From NCBI RefSeq assembly GCF_910592395.1, contig NC_088310.1:7755501-7819500 (forward strand): 64,000 nucleotides of DNA, in the 5' to 3' direction. Position 1 is the stretch's first letter. Each line of letters begins with the position of its first letter. The notes under the pieces are model-generated. The model saw only the letters and a list, made by a program, of their open reading frames with translations, had not been told where the DNA came from and searched no databases. Positions 24,516 through 35,756 of this stretch are shown in pieces. Both the position numbers and the translations under genes were made by a program. This stretch comes from Lineus longissimus (Eukaryota; Nemertea; Pilidiophora; Heteronemertea; Lineidae).

Positions 24516-26838
24516 TTGTGGTAGAAAATACACTAATTTCGTTATGTTCGTGACAGAGTGTAATACAGTTACACAAAATTCATTTCGTTCTGAATTTTGA
24601 TAAAGTTGCCTTTGCAAATCAGCCCATGTATCGTTAATAAAGGCTCAGTGCAGGGTTGTAACGATAGATTGCTGGCCTGTATACATAGTGCCTTCTGATG
24701 TTGGGATTGCTGAGGAATTACGATGGTAAACTCAAGCTGAGCAAATTTGCTTGCACCACACGTCCCGGTGGCTAGTTCGTTGATCAGGCACCGATCGTAT
24801 TGGGGAGAAAGTCGTGCAGAAGCGAAAATCTCCATACATGTGGAATGGGACTTACGCTTTGGAACGCAGTTCTTATATCGTTCTTATCAGGTGTTGGTTA
24901 ACATGCAAATGTTAAAGGGGGCTAAAGGCAAGAGGTGCTGGTGGTGGTGGGGGGGGGGGGGGGGTCAAATTTGTGGTCTTCAGGTGACTAATGTGCACAG
25001 CCAGAAGACTTTTGTCGTGTTTGATTCAGCGATAAATTCCCCTTTATATATTTGTACAACCTCATAGTGTCGATGTTCTGAGAAATGGGAGAGAAACCTA
25101 CCGGTGACTCTGTGCAAATTATGCTGTGAAATGAAAATGTCGGGCGGAATTCACTTTTTGAAACTCGCCCTATCATTGCCTACTGCAAGTGTTCTTCGTT
25201 AAATCCCACAGATCTACTAACAAATCAAGGAGAAATGAAACGGTCATCAAAACCTCCATTACGTACAGGCTGAATCCCGTTGACTACTTATATTCCCGTA
25301 TGAATCATCATTTATTTATTTACCATTTCATATTTGATACCTGTGCACTAAAATCGAACGGTTGAATTATTTGGATAACAAAACGTCAACAAAGGATAAA
25401 GTAAATCATGACGAAAATAATATAAGAGTTGTTTAGAATCGATAAATTTCAACATATTGATTGTTCGTATACGTTACTAACCCGGCATTCCATGAACTCT
25501 GGTAATGAGAGTGAGCTATTTGAGAAATGTGCGTTGAATAAAACTTTTTCTCCACTTTTTGAAAAAAATTGTCAAATAAAAATATCAACATGGCTGTGTA
25601 TAAGTTCGTCGCTACAACTTTTCTGTTGTCGGCCTTCGGATTTTTTCTTCACCGATCGATCGAGTGATTGTTATAGATTTCGTTATTTTTCCCGCAGATA
25701 CTAGCAAGGCAATCTCAAATCCCATGGATATTTGCACCACAAACCGGTTACGTGGAGAAAGTGTGTAATGTTGCGGACATATGTAGCTCATGCTCGCATC
25801 GCTCATTGATTGTTTTGCGGTCGAGTTGGAAAATGCGATTATTTGACGGCAGCAACAACGGATTCCGTTCTTTGCCACGCTTTCACATCAAATTTCGTTG
25901 GCCTCACAACGTTTCTATGCGGTTAACTTATGACGTACTTACATCCAGGCACTTATAGGCCTAGGAGTGTTTCCAAAGATACGGGGATTCGCTCGTCCTT
26001 TCCTTTCATTAAGTGAAATTTGTTACTTTAGACTGCCCTCACAATAGGCCTAGCTACGGCTGCTCGGCAACGGCTTAATGCAGCTGCTGAGTATTCACAA
26101 TCGCATAAAAGCGCATTCTACATGTAGTTATAAGGGATCCCGCTATCATTCCGCCTAACGTTCTCCGGGTTAAAAATGTAAGAATATGCAAATTGTACAC
26201 ATGTATATTTTAGATAAAAATCTACCTGTAGTGGTATTTTGACACATGTTGTATACAATATGTCGATATGCCAGTTAATAATAACAATGAGTGGTTTAAC
26301 AGGGCATAAATCTGAAATAACAAAACCCTGATTAAAATAGCAGTTATTCCAAAACGTGCAATTTTGATATCAGAATTGTTGGGCCCCATTGATTTTATCA
26401 TAATTGGGATTGGTATGCCAGTTGCAAGCAATGTATATTTTGTTTGTATACGCGGCTATACTTTCTGATTTTCTACTTTCGACACACTAGCGATATTCCT
26501 TTTTTGAGTTTGGCGTGACCGTGCCGATCCAACGTCGTTGTGTGAAAGGAGGAGACTTTAGGATTGACATTCACTGCCGGTAAGTCGGCACGCAGCGTGA
26601 AATAGCCATCAGACATGGCGAGAAACATTCTATGAGACTAGCATTATCCAGCCAGATCGACAAACATTGAATTGTGTACGCTCAGCTATATAACAACAAA
26701 GAGGGTTTGATATTTGGTCTCGCATTATCATCCGGCTTTGTTATAAGCAAATGTCAATATCCATATGATATTCTTTGTAAACGATGAAAAGAGTGGTGGC
26801 ATCTTGGCGACAGGAAGTCAGATGAACTTGCGTAACAC
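24516..26838. other. non-coding, with a 16-G run
   Basis: No supported gene. A GGT/GTGG stretch grades into 16 consecutive G at 24949-24964. The frame at 24747-25067 (+, 106 codons) runs through that tract and is not believable. The rest is unique. Confidence 0.5.
24949..24964 (+). repeat. poly-G tract, 16 G
   Basis: Uninterrupted G run preceded by GTGGTGGTGG. Shorter G or C runs of 10-13 occur at 30034-30045, 33255-33267 and 59812-59821 (C). They can form G-quadruplexes and are error-prone in sequencing, so exact lengths are uncertain. Confidence 0.85.
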
Positions 26839-27070
26839 CTTAATGGGTTACGCCGTTCGTATTTACGTGTAAATATGGGTCAGGAAAATAGAAATGCAGT
26901 TGTACACAATGCCGAAGTGCACTTATCGTGCAATCAACTTTGCTGAAACTTGGTATATGTAGTACATGTATTTGTAAATCTGTCTTCACAACGATAGTGT
27001 TGAAAAATTGGAAATTTTCGAATTCGACGACATATTTCACATTTTAAACGCACGGTGTAGGCCTTCAACA
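26839..27070 (+). repeat. interspersed repeat family C, copy 1
   Basis: Collinear with 29427-29708. It opens with TACGCCGTTCGTATTTAC, then AGGAAA.TAGAAATGCAGTT, then CTTGGT.TAT...TACATGTATTTGTA, then GTGTTG/ATGTTAT, and ends in TAGGCCTT/AGGCCTT. Both are in the same orientation, 2.6 kb apart, with many small gaps. Probably two copies of an old non-autonomous element. Confidence 0.7.
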
Positions 27071-27125
27071 AACTGAGTTCTGTTTATGAAAACCTGGGCT
27101 TAGATGAAATATATAGATAACATTT

Positions 27126-27731
27126 ATTCTTGGACGCGTGGTTGGGGAAGCGTGTTGCTAATTTAAAGAGAAACTGGTCAAGGGACTTGGTGATTCGATG
27201 GGTGAATATTGTACAACGAAGATGAAAAACAGATAAAACAAACAGGCGAAGACGGCGAGAGTAAATGATCATAGCTCCCTATTTACAGAAAATCAAAATA
27301 GCGAAAGTCGATGTAGGCAAACTGAGCGCTGTTTGTCATCATAATGATAACTCAACAATTAGCATCGCATTTGAATCAACGTTTGGAGTTAATGATTGTC
27401 AAGTGTTACTGCCTTGGCAAAACATTTAATAATGCGCTTTACTCCAGTGTGTCGTCAACAGACCTTTTAAAAATATAAATAGGTCGTGATGTTGTCTTTT
27501 TCAGCTGTCATTTCCTCTGTTCTGAATAACATACAATACTTCGTCTTTTCTTCTTGAAATGTGGCTGAAATACTAATCTGTGAACATGGTGAGTGTTCAA
27601 AAGATGCTTAAAATGTGCACTTTTCCTACCTTAATGTTCTTGAAAAAAAATTATATCCACCGAATCACCAAGTCCCTTGAGCAGTTTCTCTTCAAATTAG
27701 CAACACGCTTCCCCAGCCACGCGTCAAGAAT
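27126..27731. mobile_element. element with 75-bp inverted ends
   Basis: 27126-27201 and 27657-27731 are inverted copies with about four substitutions and one single-base gap (roughly 93% identity), separated by 455 bp. The interior is unique, AT-rich and has no convincing coding frame. Either it is a non-autonomous transposon with long inverted ends, or two inverted copies of one 75-bp segment. Read outward-in, both arms keep a frame with HRITKSL(D/E)QFLFKLATRF, so an inverted exon duplication is a second option. Confidence 0.7.
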
Positions 27732-27746
27732 CATGTCCCAAAATGT

Positions 27747-28100
27747 TTAGTCCCATGATGTCTTGTAGTTATTCCGAATCATCAACCGTGCCTTTCCACA
27801 TTGAATTAATCCCGAAGATACCTGGCTGATGATAAAGAAAAGTGGCCAAGATGTTGAAATTCGTGGAGTGTTACTACCAAACAGACATGGGAAGTGATCC
27901 AGTTGTTTATCACCGTGCTCGGCGCTTGTTTTGACAACTCTCCGATAAGCCCCCGACCAATTGCGAGACATCCATCGATGTTTTGTTGATGACGGGTATT
28001 GGACTCCCTCGATAGTCGGTGCCTGCAGTCTCGCGCAAATGTGATGGAGCTTTACGCGGCTTATGATGTATGCTGCGTTGTGTCGAGACTTCTTTGACAT
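27747..28100 (-). CDS. unrecognised 117-codon open frame
   Basis: ATG at 28100 in fair context (GATATCATGTCAAAG). It encodes a basic, balanced protein beginning MSKKSRHNAAYIISRVKLHH, with two cysteines and three W residues in the middle. No domain was recognised. A donor-like CAG|GTATCT lies near 27830, which would give an exon of about 90 codons. It starts just past the 75-bp inverted-repeat element. One of the better-looking single frames in the window, but length alone is not significant. Confidence 0.22.
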   Translation of the reverse strand: MSKKSRHNAAYIISRVKLHHICARLQAPTIEGVQYPSSTKHRWMSRNWSGAYRRVVKTSAEHGDKQLDHFPCLFGSNTPRISTSWPLFFIISQVSSGLIQCGKARLMIRNNYKTSWD

Positions 28101-29426
28101 GATATCAATTTAACCCTGGTAGTCGACACTTCGGGCAATTTTCAATTCAGTTTTTCAGGATCCACTTTGATTTGGCACTTGATTGACACAATTTCATAAA
28201 ATTCAAAGGCCCTGAATTTGAGATTTTCCAATGATCGAAATAAAACACTAAATGTAAATTTCAAATTTGGTATTGTGTGCATCGATACACGCAATTGTAC
28301 TTAACATTTCAATTTTCGTCTCGGTGGTGTGTATGGGTAAGAAAAATATTGCAGTAACGTCTATATTTCAATTTCCTTGGGGACAGACACAAACATTGCG
28401 CACGAACGAACTGCGCCTTTAACAACAGGTTCAAGCTGCTGATTACCACATCATTTCCATAAAGGAAGATCAAAATCTCATAACCGAAAGATGACAAATA
28501 GATAAAGATTAACCTGCACAAATTGCTTGTTTTATAATGAAAATACCGTCTGTATTCGTATTGTTTACTTCCCCGACATCGCCAGAACAATCTATCACAG
28601 ATTATGACGTATGATCGTTATGGAGTTGCCTTAATTACATTCCAAAGATGTAGCTAGCATCAGAATCGTTTGCTGATAAAGATTATAGGTTAGACGATCA
28701 TGGGAGAAAGAAAGACTTGAGGCTGGAGCTAAGGCTGCAGTCTCCAAAGCAGACATCATCTGGCCCTGCACCTGACTCCTACCTAGAGTCTCTTCGGTCT
28801 GACCCGAGGAATAGTGACCTTCCGAGGTGCATTTGAGGGGAAAAAAAAGTTGCCTGATGGAGCATTGTCAAATGTCTTATCAGTCCGATTCATATATTTA
28901 GTACAATCAAAAGTTCTATACCAATACAAATAATATAATATGTCCGCGGTAACCATAATATTTTCATGAGAAGCTTCTTCTGTAGGCCTATCAAGGGCCA
29001 AGATAGCGATAGAAAGACATGATTAAATATATACTGTTGATGCCCTTGAGGTATTTTCTAGCTTAACGTTTTACAACCTCCGTGAGTGTTGTGTTTTATT
29101 AGAAATCAAATCGTTACTATTTGCATACAGAAATTCGATATGTCATCGTTGGTGCCCCTGTATAGTCAAATAACAAGTGACACGCTTTCGAACGTGCACA
29201 GTTGCAATTTAGCATCTTTTCTTTATGAGTTTATGATTTTATCATCATTACGATTTTATGATGTGATGATATCCGATTCGAATACATACACATAGATTAG
29301 CATGTAAATGTACGTGTATATCATGCCAGCAGGTGCAAACATTTGCTACACGAAATCACTGTTTTCCTCTTCCACAACTTCTAAAATGTCTGTTTGTGGG
29401 CTGTGATAATGATGATAAATGTTTGC
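28101..29426. other. unique non-coding sequence
   Basis: No supported gene or repeat. The frame at 28309-28590 (-) is unrecognised. Confidence 0.5.
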
Positions 29427-29708
29427 CTTAAAGGGGTACGCCGTTCGTATTTACAGTAAGGACAGGAAATAGAAATGCAGTTAGGGCCTACATGAGAGCC
29501 GTAGTGTAGTTATAATGCATGTGTAGCTTTGCGGGAGCTTGGTGTATATATAGTTCATGTATTTGTATATATTTTCTACTAAACGGCAATGTTATTCCGT
29601 ACGTATTCACGCATTTGTAAAATTTCAATTTTAATAAAAAATCATTTTTAAAATTTCTAATTTAATTTCTAATTTCTAATCATTTTTATGAACGTCGCAG
29701 GCCTTGAA
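29427..29708 (+). repeat. interspersed repeat family C, copy 2
   Basis: Partner of 26839-27070. It begins TTAAAGGGGTACGCCGTTCG. This copy has an extra internal AT-rich stretch (29630-29690) made of TTTCTAAT repeats. Confidence 0.7.
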
Positions 29709-31375
29709 GGTTAATGAATACGCCGTGTACACGTTACCGCACAGCAGGCTAATCATAGCCGTCGATACTGATGACAGTAATTAATCAAGTTTATTAAAAA
29801 GCTAATTAGCTAAAAAGTGTCATCGCTACTAACCTTTCCGTGCCTGATGATGGAGGCTTCGAAAAACGTTTGCCATGCTCAAGCGATGAGCTAGCACTGT
29901 AGTAAAATCACGGCATCTTTGCAATCCGGTGATTGAATAACACCTAATTACTCCATTAAAATTCAATTAACTTTTAAGCTGTGTTTAGGGAGTACTTGTT
30001 TTCATAAAATGATAAATTACTCAAAGCATGCACGGGGGGGGGGGGAGTTTCATCGCAAAATGCGATACGCGCCTTATCGCACATGTTGGGGTCAACCCAA
30101 CCATGGCATGATGACTGACCTGTCCTCCAAATTCGATAGCATTCAGGCTAATTGTGAACCTTCTATGATAAAAAATGTCCAAAATGTCCAATACATTTCA
30201 GTTAAATTCCAGTCCTTTGGCAAAAACTGATATTTCTCGTTTTGCGATTAATCTCCTCGAAGGTAAACGCCGAAGTAAAATTGGTCGATGCCTCAGCACC
30301 AACAGGACAATCATCGTAGGCGAAGCGCGTTAGCAGGGTTATAATGAATGTAAAAGGCAAAGAAGTGACGAAACAGCCTCATTTCCTGCCCGATCTTTCC
30401 AGCAATCATACAAGTAGCCAGAGAGAAAATAATCAATCATAATCATAGTTGAGACATTGTTTTGTTTTAAGTACTAAACCTAAGTCCCCACCCGTTCCGT
30501 ACATTTTTCAAAAGCCTTACAAGATGCGACCCTAGTTATTGCAATAGGCTAGCATAATATAAAAGCATTGACCTTGAAATATGATACTGTCATTGTGCAT
30601 CAGATACTGTAAGACTTTTTTATGCCTTTGCTATCCAGGGGATTTCGTCCTATAAGAGAAATTTTCCAATTATTGCTTATTTCGATAGCATTTACCTTTG
30701 GGAGAACCTGAATCGATAGAACGTAACACTCCGGGAGCATTTCCAGCCAAATGTAAGCTGGCGAAATATGGCCGAGTTGAACGGATATATAAAAACATTC
30801 TTTGAAATGGTGAAAGTACAGGAAGTTTTGAGAGCATCAGGAAATATTGTCCACCACAGATTATGAGCATTGGCACAACAAGGAAAATATTGCCTTCGTT
30901 AATGAAGCAAGGACCTATCCCTCATTTTGCAAATTAAAAAAAATGTATTACATAGCAACTCATTTTATGTTAAACCCGAATCTAATATTGTATTTGCTGT
31001 ATTGTCAATGCTCAAAGGTATAGTCTAATTAGTTATCAACTTTCAAAGAAATCAGAATCTTATAGCTTAAGTTTAAAGATTCAGTTTAAAGGAAATAGCT
31101 CGCATCAAATTTGGCACCAAATGTCATCGACCTATTAGCATAAAGTTACGTTTTATAATCGTATTATAGGCCTATAACTCACTTTGCGAAAGTTTACCTT
31201 CTTTATTAATCCTCCGAATAGAAAAACATCTGATTTATCTGCAAATGTAGCCTGGAAAATCCTCTAAATACAAAAAAGCATCTGATATACAAGGCAGTAT
31301 CAATAGATTAGATGAGATAATCTGTGAGAAGGCTTAATTATATCCAAGTAATTCACAGCGACTTACAAGTGACAT
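29709..31375. other. non-coding; weak exon-like piece near 30.7 kb
   Basis: A 12-G run at 30034-30045. On the minus strand, 30670-30876 is open for 68 codons and ends at a donor-like CAAAG|GTAAAT near 30696, but the protein is unrecognised. At 31208-31285 two diverged copies of AATCCTC..AATA.AAAAA.CATCTGAT lie in tandem. Otherwise unique. Confidence 0.4.
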
Positions 31376-31635
31376 TCTAACAAATAATGAGCCTCATCTC
31401 CTATATCAGCTTCAATTAGAAGATGACGGAAGCAAGGCATGATGACAATTAATGTAAGCTTGGCATTAAAGCCGGGGTCTTTGCGTATCATGTTTCTAAT
31501 CCCATAGCCAATAGCACGGCGTAAGCTATCGGCTCTAGAAGAAAGGCCAAACGTCTCCGATGAACCATAAGCAAATACTCCACTATCGATCATACTAACA
31601 TCGGAGACATCAAAAAGATGCTTCCCTGACGTCAC
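31376..31635 (-). CDS. candidate exon, unrecognised
   Basis: The minus frame is open from about 31641 and closes exactly inside a consensus donor, CACTT|GTAAGT. No ATG lies at the 5' end: the first is internal, at the M of DVSMIDSG, so it would be an internal exon or a later start. The protein reads well (GVFAYGSSETFGLSSRADSL, then RRAIGYGIRNMIRKDPGF, ending IGDEAHYLLECH). The last string faintly recalls the zinc-knuckle tail after LINE reverse transcriptases, but the rest does not fit. Not assigned. Confidence 0.28.
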
Positions 31636-31668
31636 GCCTTCTCATCAGCGTTTTCGTTTATATAAATA
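31627..31668. promoter_or_regulatory. CRE palindrome and TATA-like box
   Basis: TGACGTCA at 31627-31634 is a perfect CRE (CREB/ATF site). TATAAATA at 31661-31668 follows 26 bases later on the plus strand, the usual order for a plus-strand promoter. On the minus strand the same DNA offers TATATAAA (31657-31664), pointing at the candidate exon at 31376-31635. Direction is undecided and both may be chance. Confidence 0.25.
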
Positions 31669-31669
31669 A

Positions 31670-32261
31670 CCAACGGGATACATAACATTGATCGAAAGTT
31701 TCTACCCTACTTTTTTTCGGAGTCAGTTGACTTCCATCTTGTTGGTTTTAGATTCGAAGTCAGGGATTGAGGAGACTTAGTCGTATTAAGATGATCTTAC
31801 CGAACGCCCGGCGTTCGCTTTAAGGGTTTACTCAAATTACGCATGGATTAATTAGGATGTTCTTGTATGACATTGTGTGTTGGCATTAGGGTGAAATAGA
31901 CTTTTGACTTAGGACTGGTCAAACTTTGACAACCTACTATTAGTGTATTCAGTTTAAAAGGCAAATTATGAGATAACAAAACGACTTGGCTTATAATAGC
32001 ACAATTTCGTACTGGTGAAAAGCTGATGCACACTGTTGTGCCAACTGAAAATAATAATTGGCACCGTAATTACACATGTAGGTTCCTCCACTAATTCAGT
32101 TGAAGGATGGGTAGACAATTTCTCCAGCATCCCATATCGGGTTACAGGGCAGCTAGCGTATTAAAAGGTACACCAGACTGACTACACATTGTACATTATA
32201 GCAAGTGGTTTATAATACACACATCTTCAACGGAAAACTCCTATATAAAACCACAAAATCT
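31670..32261. other. non-coding, nothing seen
   Basis: Unique sequence. GAACGCCCGGCGTTC near 31802 is a short palindrome. Confidence 0.5.
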
Positions 32262-32432
32262 ACATTACGTTATTTAGCCCCTTATCTTGCAGGTAAATGA
32301 ATTCAGGCCAAGCCCAATACACGGTCTATTGTCTTCAAACAAAGCCCGCTCAAAACTAGACCAAAACTCCCATTGTTCTACTGTCTTATCAAAGGATTAT
32401 CCTGGCAAATCTTGATGCCATCGACCCCCACG
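32262..32432 (+). repeat. interspersed repeat family D, copy 1
   Basis: Collinear with 49564-49723. Shared blocks are ACATT.CGTTATTT.GCCCC, GCAG, GAATTCAG, ACACGG.CTATT, TCCCATTGTTCTAC, TCTTA.CAAAGGATT and TCTTGAT...TCGACCCCCACG. Both are in the same orientation, 17 kb apart. This is a decayed transposon copy of unknown class. Confidence 0.75.
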
Positions 32433-33724
32433 AAACAGCGTTCGTTGGGACGATAGGCCTAAACGGACAAAGGCAGATAAACGTAACGAAACACTTCAGC
32501 TTGTTCAGGCGTGTCTCCACCCTGAAAAAACTGGCTGTCACAACCCCAACCCCTTCCTACATGTTATCGGCTCTTGGCAGCGCGTGTCCAGTCTTTATTA
32601 AGCTTATCAAATAACGATCGGAATAACTTTTTTTGATATGATATAAAAAAAGTCAGCCCACTCTTGTAACCAAGCAACTGTTTTATAGTTAGAGAACGAA
32701 TATGCTACACCTCCCTCTCCTATCTCCTTCCAACTATTCATTTCTTAGCGGGAAGCCAACCAAAAACTGATGCTAAGAAAATGACGCGACATGAAAAATT
32801 GTATTCAAGAAAATGGGCCGTTTTCTCAGTAGCAGATAAGAAATACCAGGCTTACCCACCCCCATAATATGGCTGCCAATTTCAATTTTTTCCATACAGC
32901 CTGTAAATTTCGGATGCAATGTAAATAATACGGCATGAAAAATGGTAAATTACTGGGCACGGTCATGCAGAGTCTTTATTGAAAGACTCTGATTTAATCA
33001 AAAGAGTGTAGTAAAAGAACACCACGAATTGTTTTCGAAGTAACACCTGACTATAGAGATACTACAACCTAATGAAATGAAACCCGACAAGAAAGCTCCC
33101 TTCTTCTCCATCATTTGGTTGATATTTTTTCTTTAGCGCGAAGTGCACTTAAATCTATGCTCGACATGGACAATAATGTGTACAAAAGCTAAGAGAAGAG
33201 CACTGACAACGTCCTGAAGCGCGGAGGCGCAGAGAGACCGTCAACTTATGTCGTGGGGGGGGGGGGGAGACCCAGTGAGTGCCACTCTTTTACAGACCTA
33301 AAATTGTCAAGTGTTTATACGTAGTGCAGAGTGCGTTTCTTGGTTTGAACAGAAATATATCTTGTTTAGGCTGGTTGATGAATGTAAAGGGCTTTGAGAA
33401 ATTACAACAGAACAACACGATAGTCTGTTCATCGACAACAAATGAGAAATGAGAAGGAAAACTATCAGACTAAGCTAATAGCATTAATCTGCGTATCATA
33501 TTGGTATTCCCAAACTAATGCCTTTCGATCGGATATAAACCACATCCGTCCAGCCGAATAGTTGGCCACGAAGACACAAATACCAGATGACCCCCAGGGA
33601 AAAAAGCTTCTGTCCGGAACAAAGGCTGCGTCCTTTTTGTTATATCCTCTTCTTATTGCCGAGGGAAAAAGCGTCTTTTTAGAAGAAGAAAAAACACTGG
33701 CACCGTGGGAGCGACGGGGATAGC
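32433..33724. other. non-coding with one perfect small hairpin
   Basis: CAGAGTCTTT (32968-32977) pairs perfectly with 32982-32991 across a 4-base loop; it is not the histone 3' stem-loop. A 13-G run lies at 33255-33267. The frame at 33465-33782 (-, 105 codons) is unrecognised and overlaps the candidate terminal exon in another frame. Confidence 0.5.
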
Positions 33725-33908
33725 TCAAGCAGCGCTTACAACACTGTTTTCGTATTCTGTTTCGGTATTGCTTTGTCCGCATGTCCTTGTTTCATCTTTG
33801 ATGTCGAATACGTTCACTTTATCCTTTGCCTTTTGCGGATAACTATTTTGATTACGGATTCTTTTTTGGCTTTTCGGTGAACAGTTCTTGAAATCACAAA
33901 TGTAAACG
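33725..33908 (-). CDS. candidate terminal exon, cytoplasmic tail
   Basis: The acceptor-like CTCTACAG ends at 33909 on the minus strand. From there 1 base plus 60 codons run to a stop at 33725. The product is short, polar and charged, with many K, N, D, E and S residues (KNCSPKSQKRIRNQNS, then NVFDIKDETRTCGQ), ending NTETEYENSVVSAA. Such composition, with a tyrosine in an acidic setting, is typical of membrane-receptor tails. The start phase (one base completing a codon) fits the donor of the TM exon at 36159-36324. Family unknown. Without transcript data it remains a prediction. Confidence 0.3.
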
Positions 33909-34294
33909 CTGTAGAGTATATTCAATTTAAAATCAATTTTGAACGCGTTAACGGTCCATTCTTCAAAGCTGCAAGTTAACCTCGTATAAGTCTGTAGCAA
34001 ACGGGCTTTCTAATTAATATCAGATGATGTAAACTACTAGAATATATGATGTAAATTACTTGCATGGTTGGAAGTGCTTGTCATCATTATTACAGTTAGA
34101 ATTTAAATTGGCCAAGAACCACAAGGAAACAACGGTTTTGCAAACCAGTGCAGATCGAGAGCTTTCTCACGTCAACCGATGTTTGGACAATTTTCAGAAT
34201 TTTGGGAAAAGTTAAAATATTTCAGTCTATTTTTCTTGGCAACAACAGATATCCTTTTCATACCTTCACGAGTTAGAGAATATAGCTGTATAGT

Positions 34295-34712
34295 GGGCAC
34301 GACAATCCGAAGTTGTGATAAGTATATCACCACGCACTTTTAAGAGTTGATGCACATATTCAGCAGGACACGGCCATCAGAAGTTGTGATGTACTGCCGC
34401 ATGCACTTTCAAGAGTTATACTGAACATATTCAGCAGGACACGGCCAACAGGAGTTGTGATATACTGTTGCTTGCATTTTCGAGAGTTATTGCACATATT
34501 TTGTTGGACACGGCCAACTGAAGTTGTGATATACCGCAATATGCACCTTTTTTTCTCAAGAATTATTGCACTTATTTAGCAGGGCATGGCCCCCAGACTT
34601 TGTGATATACTACCAGACATGCCCAATGCACTTTCAAGATTTATTGCACACATATTCTGCTGAGCATGGCCATTAGAATTTGTGATATACTGCCAAGTGC
34701 ACCTCATAAGGT
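34295..34712 (+). repeat. diverged 70-80-bp tandem array, 5-6 copies
   Basis: Each unit carries GGACACGGCCA.C, AGAAGTTGTGATATACTG, TGCACTTTCAAGAGTTATTG and CACATATTCAGCA. Unit starts fall near 34295, 34365, 34436, 34505, 34580 and 34661. Copies differ by substitutions and small gaps, so the array is old. The overlapping minus frame (34576-34893) includes repeat sequence in its C-terminal half and is not reliable there. Confidence 0.9.
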
Positions 34713-34753
34713 TCCAATCAATACAGTTGTTATGGGTTGTAAGTGAAACAATT

Positions 34754-35378
34754 CCCATGGCTAATATCGATGTCGACCACGACAAATCACGGGCCGCTCG
34801 AGGCGACAATCTTCTTACTGGTATCGGCATATTCTCGGGAAATGACAACCAACTGTCTATACTGTCATTCCCATTAACATGCTTCTTGTACACTATAGTA
34901 TGTGCCAGAAACTGCCCGGGGAAACGAAAGAGATAGTTTTTGAAAGGAGGCTAAAAAATTAGGCGTACCACCATTTTGGCTAGAACTTCCTAAAGCAATG
35001 AGAACTTCCTCAAAATGAAGTGAATGCCCGTTTAAATCTATGGCAAACAACGAGTAGACTTCCACCCTTAAAGTTGGCATTCACTTCGTTCTGAAAAAGT
35101 TCTAAATGCTTAAAGATTTCAAGTTGTAGCCAAAATGGTGATGCGTACGGTCAACACTTGAACACGACACATATCATCACGCTTGGAGCAAAACTCTGAC
35201 ATCGGCATATTCTCTGTCATTCTCAGAGACGTACTGCCTGGACGCGCCATATCTTTCATACGAGAGTTGAAAGATTTTTTTTCAATCACCAGAAACATCA
35301 CCAACACCCGGAGCGATGATGTTGCGTTGTCTGGCGTTGGCTTGTGCGTATCGGCTGACTGTCATTCCCCATGGCTAG
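34754..35378 (-). repeat. two diverged units, possible tail exons
   Basis: Blocks ATTCCCATGGCTA, ATCGGCATATTCTC and ACTGTCATTCCC occur at 34751, 34823 and 34861. Blocks two and three recur at 35201 and 35358, the latter running into CATGGCTA again. Read on the minus strand, both units encode ENMP(I/M). Unit one is bordered by CTATAG and CCA|GTAAGA and reads YKKHVNGNDSIDSWLSFP then ENMPIP. Unit two reads DMARPGSTSLRMTENMPMSE. They look like duplicated small exons of a cytoplasmic tail, but their phase does not match the TM exon donor. Unit two is cut by the palindrome at 34961-35148. Confidence 0.35.
34961..35148. mobile_element. palindromic MITE-like insertion
   Basis: Left arm 34961-35038 and right arm 35066-35148 are inverted. 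CACCATTTTGGCTA, then AACTT, then AGAACTT..TCA, then GAAGTGAATGCC occur in both, in mirrored order, with small gaps. The centre is about 27 bp. There is no coding frame. It sits at the start of the second unit of the repeats at 34754-35378, suggesting insertion after that duplication. Confidence 0.7.
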
Positions 35379-35756
35379 ATCTTCCTTGGACTAATTTCTC
35401 TCTGGATCAAATGTAACTCTAGAGATCTTCATCTATATTAAGGTTTGGTCCCTGCAGATACCTGTCATCTGTATACTGTTACCTCTGTAGGCAAATGCTT
35501 TGTAAAGCCATTGTTGTTACCATTGTCACAATCGACATTGTCCCAAAATCAGATCAATAGCGCATACCTATTCGTTTTAGTTTAAACCCTGGTTTTAGTC
35601 TATTGTAATGTTGTTGGTGTGATTAAGTTGTTTCGCGTCGTTTCTATTCACTGCCGTTGTATTGTTTCTTTTCACTGCCGTTATGAAGAGATACGATTCA
35701 ATAGAATTGAACCGGATCTACATCAAACGTAGTTTCCGAGCTATTGTTCAGATCTG

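Noticed and set aside
31376-31420. LINE reverse-transcriptase tail (IGDEAHYLLECH)
   Set aside because: The resemblance covers about 12 residues; the preceding 75 residues do not look like RT and the usual upstream cysteines are absent.
32968-32991. Histone mRNA 3' stem-loop or bacterial terminator
   Set aside because: The stem is 10 bp with loop ATTG, unlike the 6-bp/4-nt histone element, and no histone frame or downstream T run is present.
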